The notes: generated from the letters alone by a model not told the origin. A stretch of 64,000 nt of DNA from Druceiella hillmani (GCA_039881145.1 JAYKKI010000039.1:16436001-16500000); one strand, 5' to 3'; numbered from the stretch's first letter, positions 22,472-33,563 are shown. Numbers and translations are program-made.

Positions 22472-23235
22472 AGAGAAAAGGGAAGGGGAAGGGGAAGGGG
22501 AAGGGGAAGGGGAAGGAGAAGGGGAAGGAGAAGGGGAAGGGGAAGGGGAAGGGGAAGGGGAAGGGGAAGGGGAAGGGGAAGGGGAAGGGGAAGGGGAAGG
22601 GGAAGGGGAAGGGGAAGGGGAAGGGGAAGGGGAAGGGGAAGGGGAAGGGGAAGGGGAAGGGGAAGGGGAAGGGGAAGGGGAAGGGGAAGGGGAAGGGGAA
22701 GGGGAAGGGGAAGGGGAAGGGGAAGGGGAAGGGGAAGGGGAAGGGGAAGGGGAAGGGGAAGGGGAAGGGGAAGGGGAAGGGGAAGGGGAAGGGGAAGGGG
22801 AAGGGGAAGGGGAAGGGGAAGGGGAAGGGGAAGGGGAAGGGGAAGGGGAAGGGGAAGGGAAGGGGAAGGGGAAGGGGAAGGGGAAGGGGAAGGGGAAGGG
22901 GAAGGGGAAGGGGAAGGGAAGGGGAAGGGGAAGGGGAAGGGGAAGGGAGGGAAGGGGAAGGGGAAGGGAAGGGGAAGGGGAAGGGGAAGGGGAAGGGGAA
23001 GGGGAAGGGGAAGGGGAAGGGGAAGGGGAAGGGGAAGGGGAAGGGGAAGGGGAAGGGGAAGGGGAAGGGGAAGGGGAAGGGGAAGGGGAAGGGGAAGGGG
23101 AAGGGGAAGGGGAAGGGGAAGGGGAAGGGGAAGGGGAAGGGGAAGGGGAAGGGGAAGGGGAAGGGGAAGGGGAAGGGGAAGGGGAGGGAAGGGGAAGGGG
23201 AAGGGGAAGGGGAAGGGGAAGGGGAAGGGCAGGGT
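22472..23235. repeat. (GGGGAA)n hexanucleotide array
   Basis: About 760 bp of GGGGAA repeats has only a few GGGAA, GGGAGGGAA and GGAGAA interruptions. The plus strand is entirely purine. The long open frames over it (arginine-glycine or phenylalanine-proline dipeptides) are artefacts of the repeat. Four-G runs separated by AA are a classical G-quadruplex pattern, and the duplex could also form a triplex. Confidence 0.98.
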
Positions 23236-23560
23236 GAGAAGAAGGGAAGGGGAAGGTGAAGGGAAATGGGACGGGAAAGTGGAAGGGGAAGAAGGAACGG
23301 AGAAGGGTGTGGTGAGGGTGTGAAGGGGGAGACGAAAAGGTGGGTGTGGGGAGGACGCGGAAGGGGTATGTGAAAAGGGATGGGGAAGGGGATGTGAAGA
23401 TGAGAAGTGGGGAAGAGAAATAAGAAGGTGTAGTAGAAGCCGAATGGGAAGTGGAAGGCTAACGCAGGGCGAACGCGAACGCGAGAGCGGACGCGAAGGC
23501 GAACAGGAAGGCTAGGGGGAAGTCGAGACCGAAAAGAAAGCAAAGGCAAAGGGGAAGGGA
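23236..23560. repeat. Degenerate purine-rich continuation of the GGGGAA array
   Basis: The sequence stays G/A-rich with increasing T and C substitutions (GGTGAAGGGAAATGGGACGGG and similar). Around 23466-23520 it becomes CG-containing (GCGAACGCGAACGCGAGAGC). It looks like an older, mutated flank of the array. Confidence 0.8.
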
Positions 23561-24761
23561 ATGAAAATCTAATACTAAATTTAATACCATGAACCAAGCA
23601 ATTTCACGTTCCTATGGGAAACTCGAAATAAACCGAGCATCGCTCGGTCACCTGGTACTTACATGATTAAGTTAGGATGTTACGATTCATCTTTTAGTGA
23701 AAAACAAAATAGTGTAATTGAGAATGGTAGATCGAAGTCAATTTTGGAATTATATCTTCGTAATAAATCTAGAGTACGGCATTTTCATAGTAATTTTTAT
23801 GATTAGTATTGGTGGAAGGAGCAAAAATGTAAATTTTCGTATTTTTTGTTTTAAATGAAAGAAAATGGTTAAAAAACGAAGAACGAATAACCAAAAGAAG
23901 GACTCGGTCGCGATTATTTTATAAAAAAAGTAATTTGAAAAAATTTACCATACAAAACTGCACTTTGTCAAGAAAGTTTTAGTTACAAGTTTTTCGATTT
24001 ATTTGCCATTTTAGTAACACTGGACAAAGAATTTGGAAATACGAAGAGGAATTGATATTGAAAAAAAAGAAATAAAAAACAAAATAAATAAATCGAAATT
24101 GCGCAAATAGATCACATAAAGTGAGGTTATAAAATTTATATTTGACAGACAACTGACAAACTGTTTCCTCGTAGAAAAGCATTTTTGAAATAAATTTTTT
24201 ATAATAAAATTATCGTGTCCGAACCATAATTCCTTGTGTTTCGGAACCATAATACAACCTTTTTTGTTATTTATTACATCCTTTTTTGTTTATTCTTTCA
24301 TTTGAGACAAAAAATATATTAGTGGCTAATCAGAAGTTGCATTTGAAATAAAATGTTTTGTTAAAATTAATTGTATTTTTACGTATCAAGAATTATCTTT
24401 TTATAGTCACGATTAAGGTCATAGTTCGATAAATCCGTAAATTACGTCGAGAAGGGCGGCCATTCAGCCAGGGGCGGTCGGCGGACACTTGCACGCATTT
24501 GTGTATATCTATATAATTTTTTATATATCTTTCCCTTCACAGCTTGCCCTTCCCAAGAACGCCACTGAGGACGAGTATATAAAGCATGGATACATGTTAC
24601 GAATATGAACCTATTACGTGAAGCGTTTTTGTTCGTTCTTCCCTAAGAAAGGATTTATACGATGAACGGGATAGCCTGTATATATGCATAATATCTTTGT
24701 TTCTTTTGCTCTTATACTAGTTGAGCCATTACAAACAGAGACAGAAAGCTGCGTATTTTTT
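23561..24761. other. AT-rich DNA with a small GC-rich hairpin
   Basis: ACCGAGC-ATC-GCTCGGT at 23633-23649 is a 7-bp perfect stem of a type common in insect repeats. A GC-rich patch lies at 24455-24490 (GGGCGGCCATTCAGCC...GGGGCGGTCGGCGG). Open frames at 23979-24250 are not recognised. Confidence 0.5.
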
Positions 24762-24917
24762 AATAGGTATCTGCGGAATGTCATACGTACTAGATACGTA
24801 CGTATATACTTCCCACCTCTGTACTAGTGGTGGGAAGTATATACTGTAATCTGTACGAGTACGAAGTATTTGCGTGGAACGGAAATACTAGTGTATGACA
24901 TTCCGCAGATACCTATT
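24762..24917. mobile_element. MITE with TIRs and an internal hairpin, TA-flanked
   Basis: AATAGGTATCTGCGGAATG (from 24762) is repeated in inverse orientation at the right end (CATTCCGCAGATACCTATT to 24917), and the match continues through TCATAC. If the flanking TA is taken as a target duplication, the TIR begins GGTATCTGCGG, consistent with a Tc1/mariner-type non-autonomous element. Nested inside, GTATATACTTCCCACC and GGTGGGAAGTATATAC form a second perfect 16-bp stem around 24811-24855. Confidence 0.75.
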
Positions 24918-25059
24918 TTTATAATTTGTAATTCTACATACATACGTAACATACTATCCATGAAACCCTCTAGTCCGACAAGTCGTCGAAAAGATATACG
25001 CAAAGGTCGAAAAAGACATTAATTTTGTCAACGACATTTCTTTTGTTAAACGGTAATGT

Positions 25060-25235
25060 CAATCACGCGAAATCTACTGGATGGATTTTCATGAAATTTG
25101 GTATGGTAATAGATTATACCCCCCAGCAACTTCTATAACATATATACTTTTAGTCTGGATATTACGAATTAAAAAAAACCCTTGACTTGATGATATTACG
25201 ATATTGGTACTGCCAATGACGTCTATTAGCGTTTT
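25060..25235 (+). mobile_element. Helitron-like family C internal fragment
   Basis: The series AATCACGCGAAATCTACTGG, GGATTTTCATGAAATTTGG, TATGGTAATAGA, CAGCAACTTCTA, GGTACTGCCAATGACG and TCTATTAGCGTTTTTAG matches the internal part of the copy at 39913-40354. Neither terminus is recognisable. Confidence 0.65.
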
Positions 25236-26770
25236 TAGTAATAGTAATGCTAATAATACTAGTAATAATATTTTTGGCGGTAAAACCGTAATTTTACGCG
25301 CGTGACACCATAGAGCATAGCCCGTATAAGCACGTTTATGAAAATACCTTTTTCGTTTTGTATTATGGATATATATTGTAATTTATTCCTTGATACTCGC
25401 TGATTGCGAATCGCTGAATTGTTTGCTTCTTTATATTTTAAAAAATACCAGCTCATTTAAAAATTATGTTCAATTTCTGTAACACTAGGTGTATTTTCTC
25501 CTGTCTCTTCTGGAAGTAAATAATCTGATAATTCAAGGTCTCTTTGTTAATGTGCAAGTTATACGGTCTTTTCACACCGTCGATTAAGAAAAAGTATTTA
25601 GTCGATTTTTTTATGCGATAGAGCGTAACTGTACGAAAACAAATAGAGAGCTACGCCTGATATATTGTGCTAGGTATTTTTATTAACAAGCCAAAATAGT
25701 TATACTTCATTATTAATCTAAATGCCGAAATGAGTAATTTTCAGATTTGTTTTAAAAAGGAAAATGTGGAAAATTTTCCGGTCCTGTTCTTAAATTAAAA
25801 AAAGAAACAAAACCACTTATATTGAGCGCATATTAGCTATTAAAATAACTTACATTAAAAAACGAAAAATAGCCTTTAATTCAGTGAAATCTTTTTCTAA
25901 AATATTTATATATTAACATTTCTAGATCTTAATTCAACCAATTCAATTTAACTAATTATATTTATTTTTTACCAATTTTTTAATTTTTAAACAACCAGTT
26001 AAACCAAAGCACCTTCAAAGCATTCATTTCCTTTTAAAACCGGTTAATAACCCTGTTAATAAATCAGTTATTTCCTGTTAATAACAAAATTTTAATAAAT
26101 ATTTTTTTGGATATTTACGAATACGCGTGTTTTAAATTAATAAAAGATTTAAAAAATATTGTGGCCAGTTGAACCAAAGTATCTTCAAATCGGTTATTTC
26201 CTGTTAATAAACAAATTTTGGTACGAACGCACTAAAATTAATTTATTAATAGAAATAAAATTATAATAAACAATTTTTGAACATTTATGAAAAACACACG
26301 CGTTTTAATTTAATAAAGGGAATTATTTAAATAATATTTTTATTTATTTATGGTAAACGGAAATCTAATAATAAATTTTTAATTTGTTTCTCGATTCTTT
26401 TCCATTTATTTTACATTTTTTACAATTTATTGGCATCTTCTTTTTAATATGTAATAATTAGTATACGTATTTTTATATTAAGTGTTTAGTTGAAGAAAAA
26501 AAAACAATTGTTTGAAAAAAAATTACAACAAATGTTTCGTTGCAAAAAACAATATTTATAGAATTTTTTTATTAAATCCCTTTTTATACTATGTGTGAAT
26601 TTTTTTTTCTTAAATCGGTTTTTTAAATAGCGAGTTATCTTTATAAATATTATGTTTATTTTCTTTCAATTAACTAAAGAAAGCCTGTGAAAAATTCACT
26701 TTCGGTTATTTAAAACTTTAAACACTGCATTAGTCATAAGGATTTAAAACATTTATAAAGAAAAATGCTC
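25236..26770. other. Very AT-rich DNA, nothing recognised
   Basis: Short repeated phrases such as TTATTTCCTGTTAATAA (about 26068 and 26195) suggest diffuse local duplication. No gene or element is supported. Confidence 0.5.
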
Positions 26771-26930
26771 ACCTTGTGGTTGCGGATATCTGAGACGAGA
26801 TACAACTGAACTCGACGGATCTCCAACAGAGACTAAGGAGGGCTGACACTGGTCATTGGAGCGCGACCCTACTAACGTTATTAATCACGCGAATAGAGGA
26901 AGTGAGTACTAAGACCAGTGGTTCACTTTT
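26771..26930 (-). promoter_or_regulatory. GC-richer island, possible non-coding first exon (speculative)
   Basis: About 160 bp with balanced base composition sits abruptly in very AT-rich DNA. On the minus strand it ends CAAG|GTGAGC (boundary 26773/26772), a strong 5' splice-site consensus. TTCAGTT at about 26804-26810 resembles an insect initiator. There is no open frame, no recognised product and no visible acceptor. A plus-strand donor-like GGAAGTGAGTACT also occurs near 26910, so direction is uncertain. Confidence 0.25.
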
Positions 26931-27224
26931 TTTTTTGTCGTGGCTTTTATTTATTTATTCATTTGTGAATAATTTTTTTTGATACCTTTATAGCTATTAC
27001 ATACAAGAAAGACAATTTAAATAAGTTATAGTCTTTACGCGTGGTTTCGCTTGTGGCAAATATTACCAAAATTTCGTATTCTGTTCAAAAGATTTTTTTT
27101 TCAAGATATTACTAAAGCATAAATTGAAAAAAAAACACATTATTGAGTTCATTTTACGCGCACAAAATCCCTTCCGGTTTAATTTAGATTTGGGTCAGTT
27201 TTGGGTCTAAACAACGCACAGTAT

Positions 27225-27335
27225 GCATCGATTTACAGTATAAGGTGTTTTCGTTTTGTTTTCTGACAGATGGACAGATTGATATGCGTGACAATAATAG
27301 GTTCCATTTAGAGTCCTTGGACATGAGATTCTAAA
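27225..27335 (+). mobile_element. Family D fragment (short)
   Basis: TTTTCTGACAGATGGACAGATTG, then GACAATAATAGGTTCCATTTAG, resembles the 'GACAGACGGACA...GGGTTCCGTTTT' end of family D. It is degraded; the closing GTACGAAACC half of the hairpin is missing. Confidence 0.4.
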
Positions 27336-27469
27336 AAAATGAGTTCATAAATGATGATAAAACTGTCAAGTGCTAGTCTGGTTCGCACATCGAAGGTTCC
27401 GTACCTCGTTTGAAGTGAAATAATTTACCACAGTCATCACTAAAATGGATTTTCTAGCGCAAATATTTT

Positions 27470-28345
27470 TATTAATACCTTCTTCTTCTTCTTCTAAAGA
27501 AGCCTAGTGAAGGGTGTGTCCAACTAATGAATGTTGGCAGACCAAATACACCGACGTATTTGGTCTTATGGTAAGGAAAACTATTTCGGCGGCACTTGTA
27601 ATCCGTGTCCATTCTCGGATGGTACGTGACTTTGTTACATGGCTTTCCTTCCCCCACCAGTTTTTTCTTTAGTTGCAATAGCTTGTATCTGTTATGCCTG
27701 AGCACATACCCCAGATATGCAATTTTACGTTTGTTTGATGGTTTGAAAAAGGTTGCGTTTCTGGCCAACCTGTCGCAGAACTTCTTCATTGGTGACTTTC
27801 GGCATCCAAGATGTAGACATCGTGCATTTGTAGGCCCACATTTCGAATGTTTCTATACGTTTCATGAGATCTTTCTTAATAACCCAAGCCTCGCATTCTT
27901 AGAGAAAAATTGGCCAGATGTAGTACTGGAGAAGACGAATTCGAAGTAGGATTTTAAGGCTACGATTGCAGAGTTTTTTTATTTCTCCAAAGGCACAGTG
28001 GACAATTACAATGTGAGTTTTGATCTCTGCCTCACTATATCAGTTTTGAGTAAGCCAGGAACCGAGGTATTTATATTTATTCACCTTTTCTAGTTTCTGA
28101 TTCGCCACAAATATGCTTGCTTGGAGATTGGGATTACCAGTGATTACCATAAACTTTGTCTTGATAGCATTCATTCCGAGGCCAACTTTAACATTACACT
28201 CGTTAACCCGATCGACAATCTTCTTTAACACCTCTTCCGGAGATGTTATAGGAACTGTGTCACCAGCATACCTTAAGTTGTTGATGACCTAGACCCCTCT
28301 AGTTCTTCCAGAGCTTCCATCATGATCGCTTCCCTATCGTACTCC
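27470..28345 (-). pseudogene. Non-LTR retrotransposon reverse transcriptase, C-terminal relic
   Basis: On the minus strand, from about 28345 leftwards, the pieces are in normal order but in shifting frames: AIMMEALEELE, NNLRYAGDTV (the YADD catalytic box with the first Asp replaced by Gly), the thumb segment KKIVDRVNEC...KTKFMVITGNPNLQ, KYKYLGSWLTQ, RIETFEMWAYK, VTNEEVLRQ, and KRKIAYLGYVLRHNRYKLLQL. This is the C-terminal half of an endonuclease/reverse-transcriptase LINE protein; the endonuclease and palm N-terminus are absent. The element ends leftwards near an AGAAGAAG tail at about 27480-27496. The clade is not certain (RTE-like is plausible). Confidence 0.85.
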
Positions 28346-28361
28346 CCTTCAAGTAACACCT

Positions 28362-28690
28362 AATATGGTTAAATAAACAGATGCACATATATTACAGCAT
28401 ACATCTCAAAAACTATGACAATCAGTATCATAGATATAGTTTTGCATAGGTTTCTAAGAATCCTGCCTTTTTTCATAATTTTAGGAGCAGTAATTTCTGA
28501 ATTATGAAAAGGAAGCCCATAATTTTTGCGTATTTTTCAGTATATTCCTAAAGATATACTACCAAAAATTGGAAAAAAGTATTCTGGTACCCTCACACCT
28601 AACCCTTCCAAATGATATCCCACACTATATTTAGAATTTAAAAAAAAATTTACAACATCTTAAATATTACATATACGTTAATACACACAT
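28362..28690 (+). mobile_element. Family D dispersed repeat fragment
   Basis: AACACCTAATATGGTTAAATA at the left end matches 37044-37065. The following TCAAAAACTATG, TCTAAGAATCCTGCC, TTTCAGTATATTCCTAAAGATAT and CTCACACCTAACCCTTCCA match 37390-37600 in the same orientation and 58780-59060 in reverse. It is directly adjacent to the LINE relic. Confidence 0.7.
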
Positions 28691-28772
28691 TTTTACTGTT
28701 TGCGGAACTCAGGGCGTTAAAAGAGGCATACGAATATGAAGAACGAAACCAACTAAGAAGCTTTTAATTTCT

Positions 28773-29095
28773 TTATTGTTCCTCAAGATAGTCTCCATGG
28801 TACTTTATGCATCGTCTCATTCGGGGGAGACATTGGGAGAAACAGTCGTTCCACTCTTTGTTGGACCTCGATTCCGTGGCCTTTTCGAAGGTAGCCACCA
28901 CTTTCGCTGGGAGTCTATTCTTCTTTATCTTTCATCCTATAGAAGAAGTAGAAAACACAAGGCATAGAAATCACTGGGCTGTATGGTGGATGACTCATAA
29001 ATTCTACACCCGACGTAGTCAAATATTCGGTCCTTTGTTTAGCTGAGTACCTTTTTCCAGTGTTGTTGTCGCTGTTAAGGAGGTTTCTACTGCGA
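28773..29095 (-). pseudogene. mariner-type transposase, C-terminal relic
   Basis: The minus-strand frame shows EYLTTSGVEFMSHPPYSP, the conserved approach to the third catalytic Asp. Here the expected D after YSP is V and the CDFF box reads CVFY, so the active site is lost. After frame changes it continues AKVVATFEKATE, SNKEWNDCFSQCLPRM, RRCIKYHGDYLEEQ and a natural TAA at 28773-28775. That is the normal C-terminus of mariner transposases. The N-terminal HTH and first two catalytic residues are not seen. Confidence 0.82.
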
Positions 29096-29224
29096 GGGCG
29101 TTGCTCTCGGTCATTTTACAAAACAACGGCGATGTCTCGTATAGAATACGATGCAGCAAACTATGCGCCATTTTGAGTACCTATATCTAAATAGATAATA
29201 ATCGTAGACAAATATAATATAATA

Positions 29225-29228
<4 letters not shown>

Positions 29229-29299
<71 letters not shown>

Positions 29300-29300
29300 T
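29229..29300. repeat. (AT)n microsatellite
   Basis: An AT run of about 70 bp is preceded by TATAATATAATAT. The open frame across it is an artefact. Confidence 0.95.
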
Positions 29301-29716
29301 AGTAGAAGAAAATGATTATAAAGCAAGAGAAAATATGTCGTTGGATAGATGGTGTAGTGCAATTTACAATGAAACTCTACTTTCTAGCACCGTTTGTTCG
29401 ACATTCTTTGACATAGTTTTACGTTGAAAGCTGTGTTTATACTAGTAGTATCGCTTTCCATTACTTGAGCGTCAGTTGACAGACTGGTAATTGAAATATA
29501 AAAATAGAAAAATTCATATTTAATCACAGGGCAACATTGATTCTGCGGCAAGCGATTTGTGAATGAATTTGGAGTAATTTGAATATGCCGATTATGAAAA
29601 TAATATTAGGTTTGGAGGATTGCCTCCACTTTTAAGATAAACACTACCTAAACAGACTACTTAGACAGTAAAAAATAGTACAAAAAAGGATATCCATTAT
29701 TCAGTATTTATTTTAA
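29301..29716. other. AT-rich DNA, nothing recognised
   Basis: No gene or repeat family is recognised between the AT microsatellite and Helitron A1. Confidence 0.5.
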
Positions 29717-30005
29717 TCTAAATATATTATTTCTAAAAGGTGTTTTTTGGTCGAGCGGCTCGATCTCTTTAACTACTGCACCAAAAAAAATAAAAAAAAT
29801 ACCCACTTAAAGCTTATGTTTTCTACTTTGGGCGAAAAATATAAAAAAATTCGAAAAAAATCTTTTTGTTAATAAAAAAATTAATTTTTATAACAATTGG
29901 CATGAGCGCCATCTGTGGGCGACACATCAAATATCTTAGCCAAATTGTATACTTGAAACACGCTAGATGGCGATATAGTGCGAAGACTTCGCACGGGTCA
30001 GCTAG
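29717..30005 (+). mobile_element. Helitron-like non-autonomous element A1
   Basis: The 5' end is A|TCTAAATATATTATTTC and the 3' end is GTGCGAAGACTTCGCAC-GGGTCAG-CTAG|T. That gives a TC start, a terminal hairpin (8-bp stem) seven bases before CTAG, and insertion between A and T with no target duplication. These are the Helitron hallmarks. The element is 289 bp and non-coding, and nearly identical to A2 in reverse at 37068-37355. Its last 30 bp are shared with the B elements. Confidence 0.88.
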
Positions 30006-30042
30006 TTACATAATATTTGAAAAGTTAAAATTACAAAGTTCA

Positions 30043-30320
30043 TTATGAAAAATATTTTACGTTTGACAGTTTTTGTGTTCTTTGTTTGAAAAAAAAATTC
30101 GTGAAAGGCTTCACTATATTCTTTATTAAAATCGTCAATATTAACGGAGAATTTGTGCGACTGTGTGTGAAATATAATTTGACACTCAAAATGTTATCAA
30201 ATTTTTCTGGCATATCTGCGTCTATTTCGTGAATTTTGTTTGCTTTATTATTGCTCAAAATGTTTTTCACTACTGCCACAAAGCTTGTCCAGGCTTTAAA
30301 CTTTGTTTGAGACACGTGGT
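30043..30320 (-). pseudogene. Relic of a multicopy arthropod protein family (copy 2)
   Basis: The minus-strand frame reads KFKAWTSFVAVVKNILSNNK, then EIDADMPEKFDNILSVKLYF. After a frame change, DDFNKEYSEAFHE follows. It corresponds to the middle of the same family as the copy at 34279-35060 (tryptophan block, SVKLHF block, DFSEEQGERFHQD-like block). I recognise these motifs from many uncharacterised multicopy arthropod proteins but know no established function. It is truncated at both ends. Confidence 0.65.
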
Positions 30321-30527
30321 TGTAAAACTTTTATTATTTGTAAGAGTTCAACATTAATGATTGTCGAATATTTCCGTCTTAAGTTTTTTTTAGCAAAGTC
30401 TTTATTTATTGCTTTTATAGGTAAAAATTACGAATAAGACATATAAACATATTTAAAACTATTAGGAAAAAAAACTTATTCTCTTAAGTAAAAAAAAATC
30501 CTATAAAAAGTAATTAAAAACAACAAT

Positions 30528-30995
30528 CTGATTTTTTGACTCACTTTTTCTCTCCAATTGACTTTGTTATCAAATACTTTCTATTTTTTTCCAGAACTAA
30601 TATGGATCAATAGGTTCCAGAAATGCGAAAAATTTAACTGTTTACCATAAAAATGTGAGCCAAACATTATACCTAATGTTGTAATTAATTATTTTTTGTT
30701 TTAATATTTTACTAAATATATTTGTTGTCTAGAAGCGGTGAGTTTTCAATAGATATCCCAATTTACGGGGTTAGATTTGTTTAACTCATTTTCTCCCTAA
30801 AGTCGTCTGAAATTGTTATCTTGTTTTTTTATAAAAAAATTGATATTACATGTTAGATTAATTTTTTTCTCCAAAATTTATTGTGGGTCAAAAGAAAGTG
30901 AAATTATTTAAAAATACCATATTAAACGTTTCTGATTTCAGACAAGCAAATAGATATAAAAATCACTAAAACCATCTAACACAAACTTGCAAAAA
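30528..30995. repeat. Long inverted repeat, left arm
   Basis: TCTCCAATTGACTTTGTTATC, TTTCTATTTTTTTCCAGAAC and, further on, GTGGGTCAAAAGAAAGTG and AGACAAGCAAATAG match the reverse complement of 33362 down to 32458, at roughly 75-80% by eye. The right arm is interrupted by Helitron B1. The arms are separated by about 1.5 kb without recognised coding. Confidence 0.75.
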
Positions 30996-32457
30996 AAATT
31001 CGAGATAACAATACGTTGTGGGGTAGAATTCAAAATAAAAATATTAAGTATGTGTCTATTTATAATACGTGTCTTCACTTTTTGAAACGATTTTTATTTT
31101 AAGAAACTAAGCCAATTCAACCGATCTACATATACATCAGGTTATAATAACAAGTATGCATAGCAAAATAAATAATATATCATATACCATAGTAAAAATT
31201 GGTTTTTATTCCTCAGTAATTATTTGCATCCATCTCCTGTCAAGCGAATAAATCACCGTTATATTAAAGAATTCATTTTTATATTTATTTAAAGATATTC
31301 TAGTTGTTTAAGTAATTAGTGGAAATAAAAAAAAAACTTAAAAAAAATTTTGAAAATTATTTACATAATATTTTGGCAGTTACTACACAATTTATTTAAA
31401 AAAATTAGTTTGTTTTTCGTTGGAAATGATAATTCTAGAATAATTCATCGGTTCAAAAAATATATATGTATATAAGGAGTCAAGTTATCATCCATCAATT
31501 AATTAGCCGGTGATGACCGAAAGGTTAAATGTTTAAAAGATTGTCAGGTTCTGTTCCAAACGCAAACTCGTAATAAGTTATTTGCAATTTATATTCTGAA
31601 ATAGTTTCAAGACATTGTGACAGAATAAGGTTTTTGCACGAAAATATTTGTATTAACCTATAAGCCTTGCCTAAATAAGACTGCCTTTTGTCTAGATAAA
31701 ACTTGCACACGCTCAGCTTGATTCAGAACTGAGGTACAGAATTCCTAAATCCCTCGAGTTTGTTCTTATAATTAGTGAACTGCTGTGCTTGCGGCCATAT
31801 TTGTTCAAAGTTTCCCCAAGAAACGTCTAAAATAAAAAAAAAGAAATTTGTTGAAGGCACATTTTGTTCGGGAACGGCTAGATACCTTAAATCTATCGAT
31901 ATTTATAAATTTATTTATTTGGCAATTTTGCATAAAGCCTACACATGGCGAATATATTTATACAGGAAGGTTGTTTCAATCAACAATAATAATAAGTTTG
32001 GAAAGTTGGTTATATAAAAAAATAAAAATACAACCCTAATCAAAGATAACAACAGTGTGTTGCTCTTAAAAAAGACAAAACTTTCGAGTAATGAGGACAT
32101 GAGTTAAAGATTTGGACATGAAATAAGATAAAAGAAAGAAAGGACAAGAGAGCTGAAGGACTAGGATTCAGTAGAGACAGGACTTTTCCAATCTATCCTT
32201 GAAAATATTTATCGAGGATATTTTCCTGGTTTCAGGAGACAGTTAATTCCAAAATTTTCCTTCTTGGACATTAAGGGGTTTTTCATAAGGGATAGATGCA
32301 TGTTTGGAAATTGGTATAAGAGTAAATATTATAGGATGGTTAGTTTTCAGAACCATAAAACAGTGGCGTAGGAAAATTTAAACAGGAATTGATTTCGGTT
32401 TTCACAACATTTTAACTGAAAATTTATTTATTTCTATAAATTAATAAAACAGTTCTT
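30996..32457. other. Spacer between inverted arms, no gene recognised
   Basis: AT-rich. Frames at 31525-31710 and 31775-32039 are short and unassigned. If the arms are terminal inverted repeats of a large element, this is its interior, but no transposase motif was found. Confidence 0.5.
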
Positions 32458-33362
32458 TATCATTTTGTTAGCAAGTTTGCTTTTATCAATGTCTCTTCGC
32501 TTGTCTGTCGCCAATCTTTAAAAATCTGGAACGGTTAACATAATTTTTTTTATGATTTCAACCTCTATTGACCCAAAGTAAGGTTCGGAGAAAAAATAGA
32601 CGTAATATATAATAATTTTTTATAAAAATTACTAAATTTGATAAAAGTTTCAGTTGATTTTCAGAGAGAAAACGAGTTTATAAAATTTAACCTCTTCAAA
32701 TGAAATGTCCATTAAAAACTAATCGATTCAAGAAATCAAATAAATTTTGTAAAATATAAATACGAAATATTAAACAATTAATAAATAACAACATTATATA
32801 TAACTAGCGTGACCCGTGCGAAGTCTTCGCATTATTTATTCCATTATGAAGCTCAGATGACAGATCAAACAAATATTTTACTAAAATTTACATATAGAGG
32901 CGCAAGTATCAAAAGCATTCAGCTAAAGCGCCACTTTATTTATACGTGAGTGGATTTGAAATTAAACAAAAATTTTACCGACCGTCAATCATATTGACGT
33001 TGAGCCGTTAGATGGCAGCATTGCTGTTTTGTGTATATAATTTTAATAATTAATTAATTTGCAAAAACAATACCAATAATAAATTTTTTAGTTGTGGATG
33101 CCGGTAGAGCAAGCAATTATCTATAAAATGATATATAATTTATGTGGATTAGTTGTGAGGTTTTTTCTAAAAAGGGAGTGTAACATCTTAACCTTAGTGT
33201 ATTAATATATATGATGATGATGTTAGACTCATAGTTTTTTCCTATAAGCTATTTTTATCATATTTCTGGAGCCTATTTATCTATATTAATTCTGGAAAAA
33301 AAATAGAAAGCAGTTGATAACAAAGGTAATTGGAGAGTGAAAGGGAATGAAAAAAATCGAAT
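32458..33362. repeat. Long inverted repeat, right arm, split by Helitron B1
   Basis: The segments 32458-32803 and 33221-33362 together match the left arm in reverse order. Removing 32804-33220 restores continuity with the left arm around the motif AACATTATA. Confidence 0.75.
32804..33220 (-). mobile_element. Helitron-like non-autonomous element B1, precise insertion
   Basis: On the minus strand the 5' end is A|TCATCATCATATATATTAA and the 3' end is TGCGAAGACTTCGCA-CGGGTCACG-CTAG|T. The length is 417 bp and nearly identical to B2. The unoccupied homologous site is visible in the other arm (about 30667-30672): the flanks join as ...AACA|TTATA... with no gain or loss, exactly as expected for A^T Helitron insertion. 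It has no coding capacity. Confidence 0.92.
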
Positions 33363-33563
33363 GCGCCAAATGGGACATAAGATGAAAACAGGCGGGTTCT
33401 AGAATTTAATTATATAAAATAGAAATAGAGGAAAGTCCGTTTAGTAACGAAAAATAATAAATAAATGTATTTCGAATAACGTTTATTTCCAGCCCAGCTT
33501 TCCCCACGTCTTTCAAAAGTTAACATTTGAAAATGCTTTAAAAAAATACTAACATAATAATAA

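Noticed and set aside
22394..23597. Long open frames over the purine array (309 and 376 codons)
   Set aside because: They translate to endless Arg-Gly, Gly-Glu or Phe-Pro dipeptides because a 6-bp repeat has no stops. There is no gene evidence.
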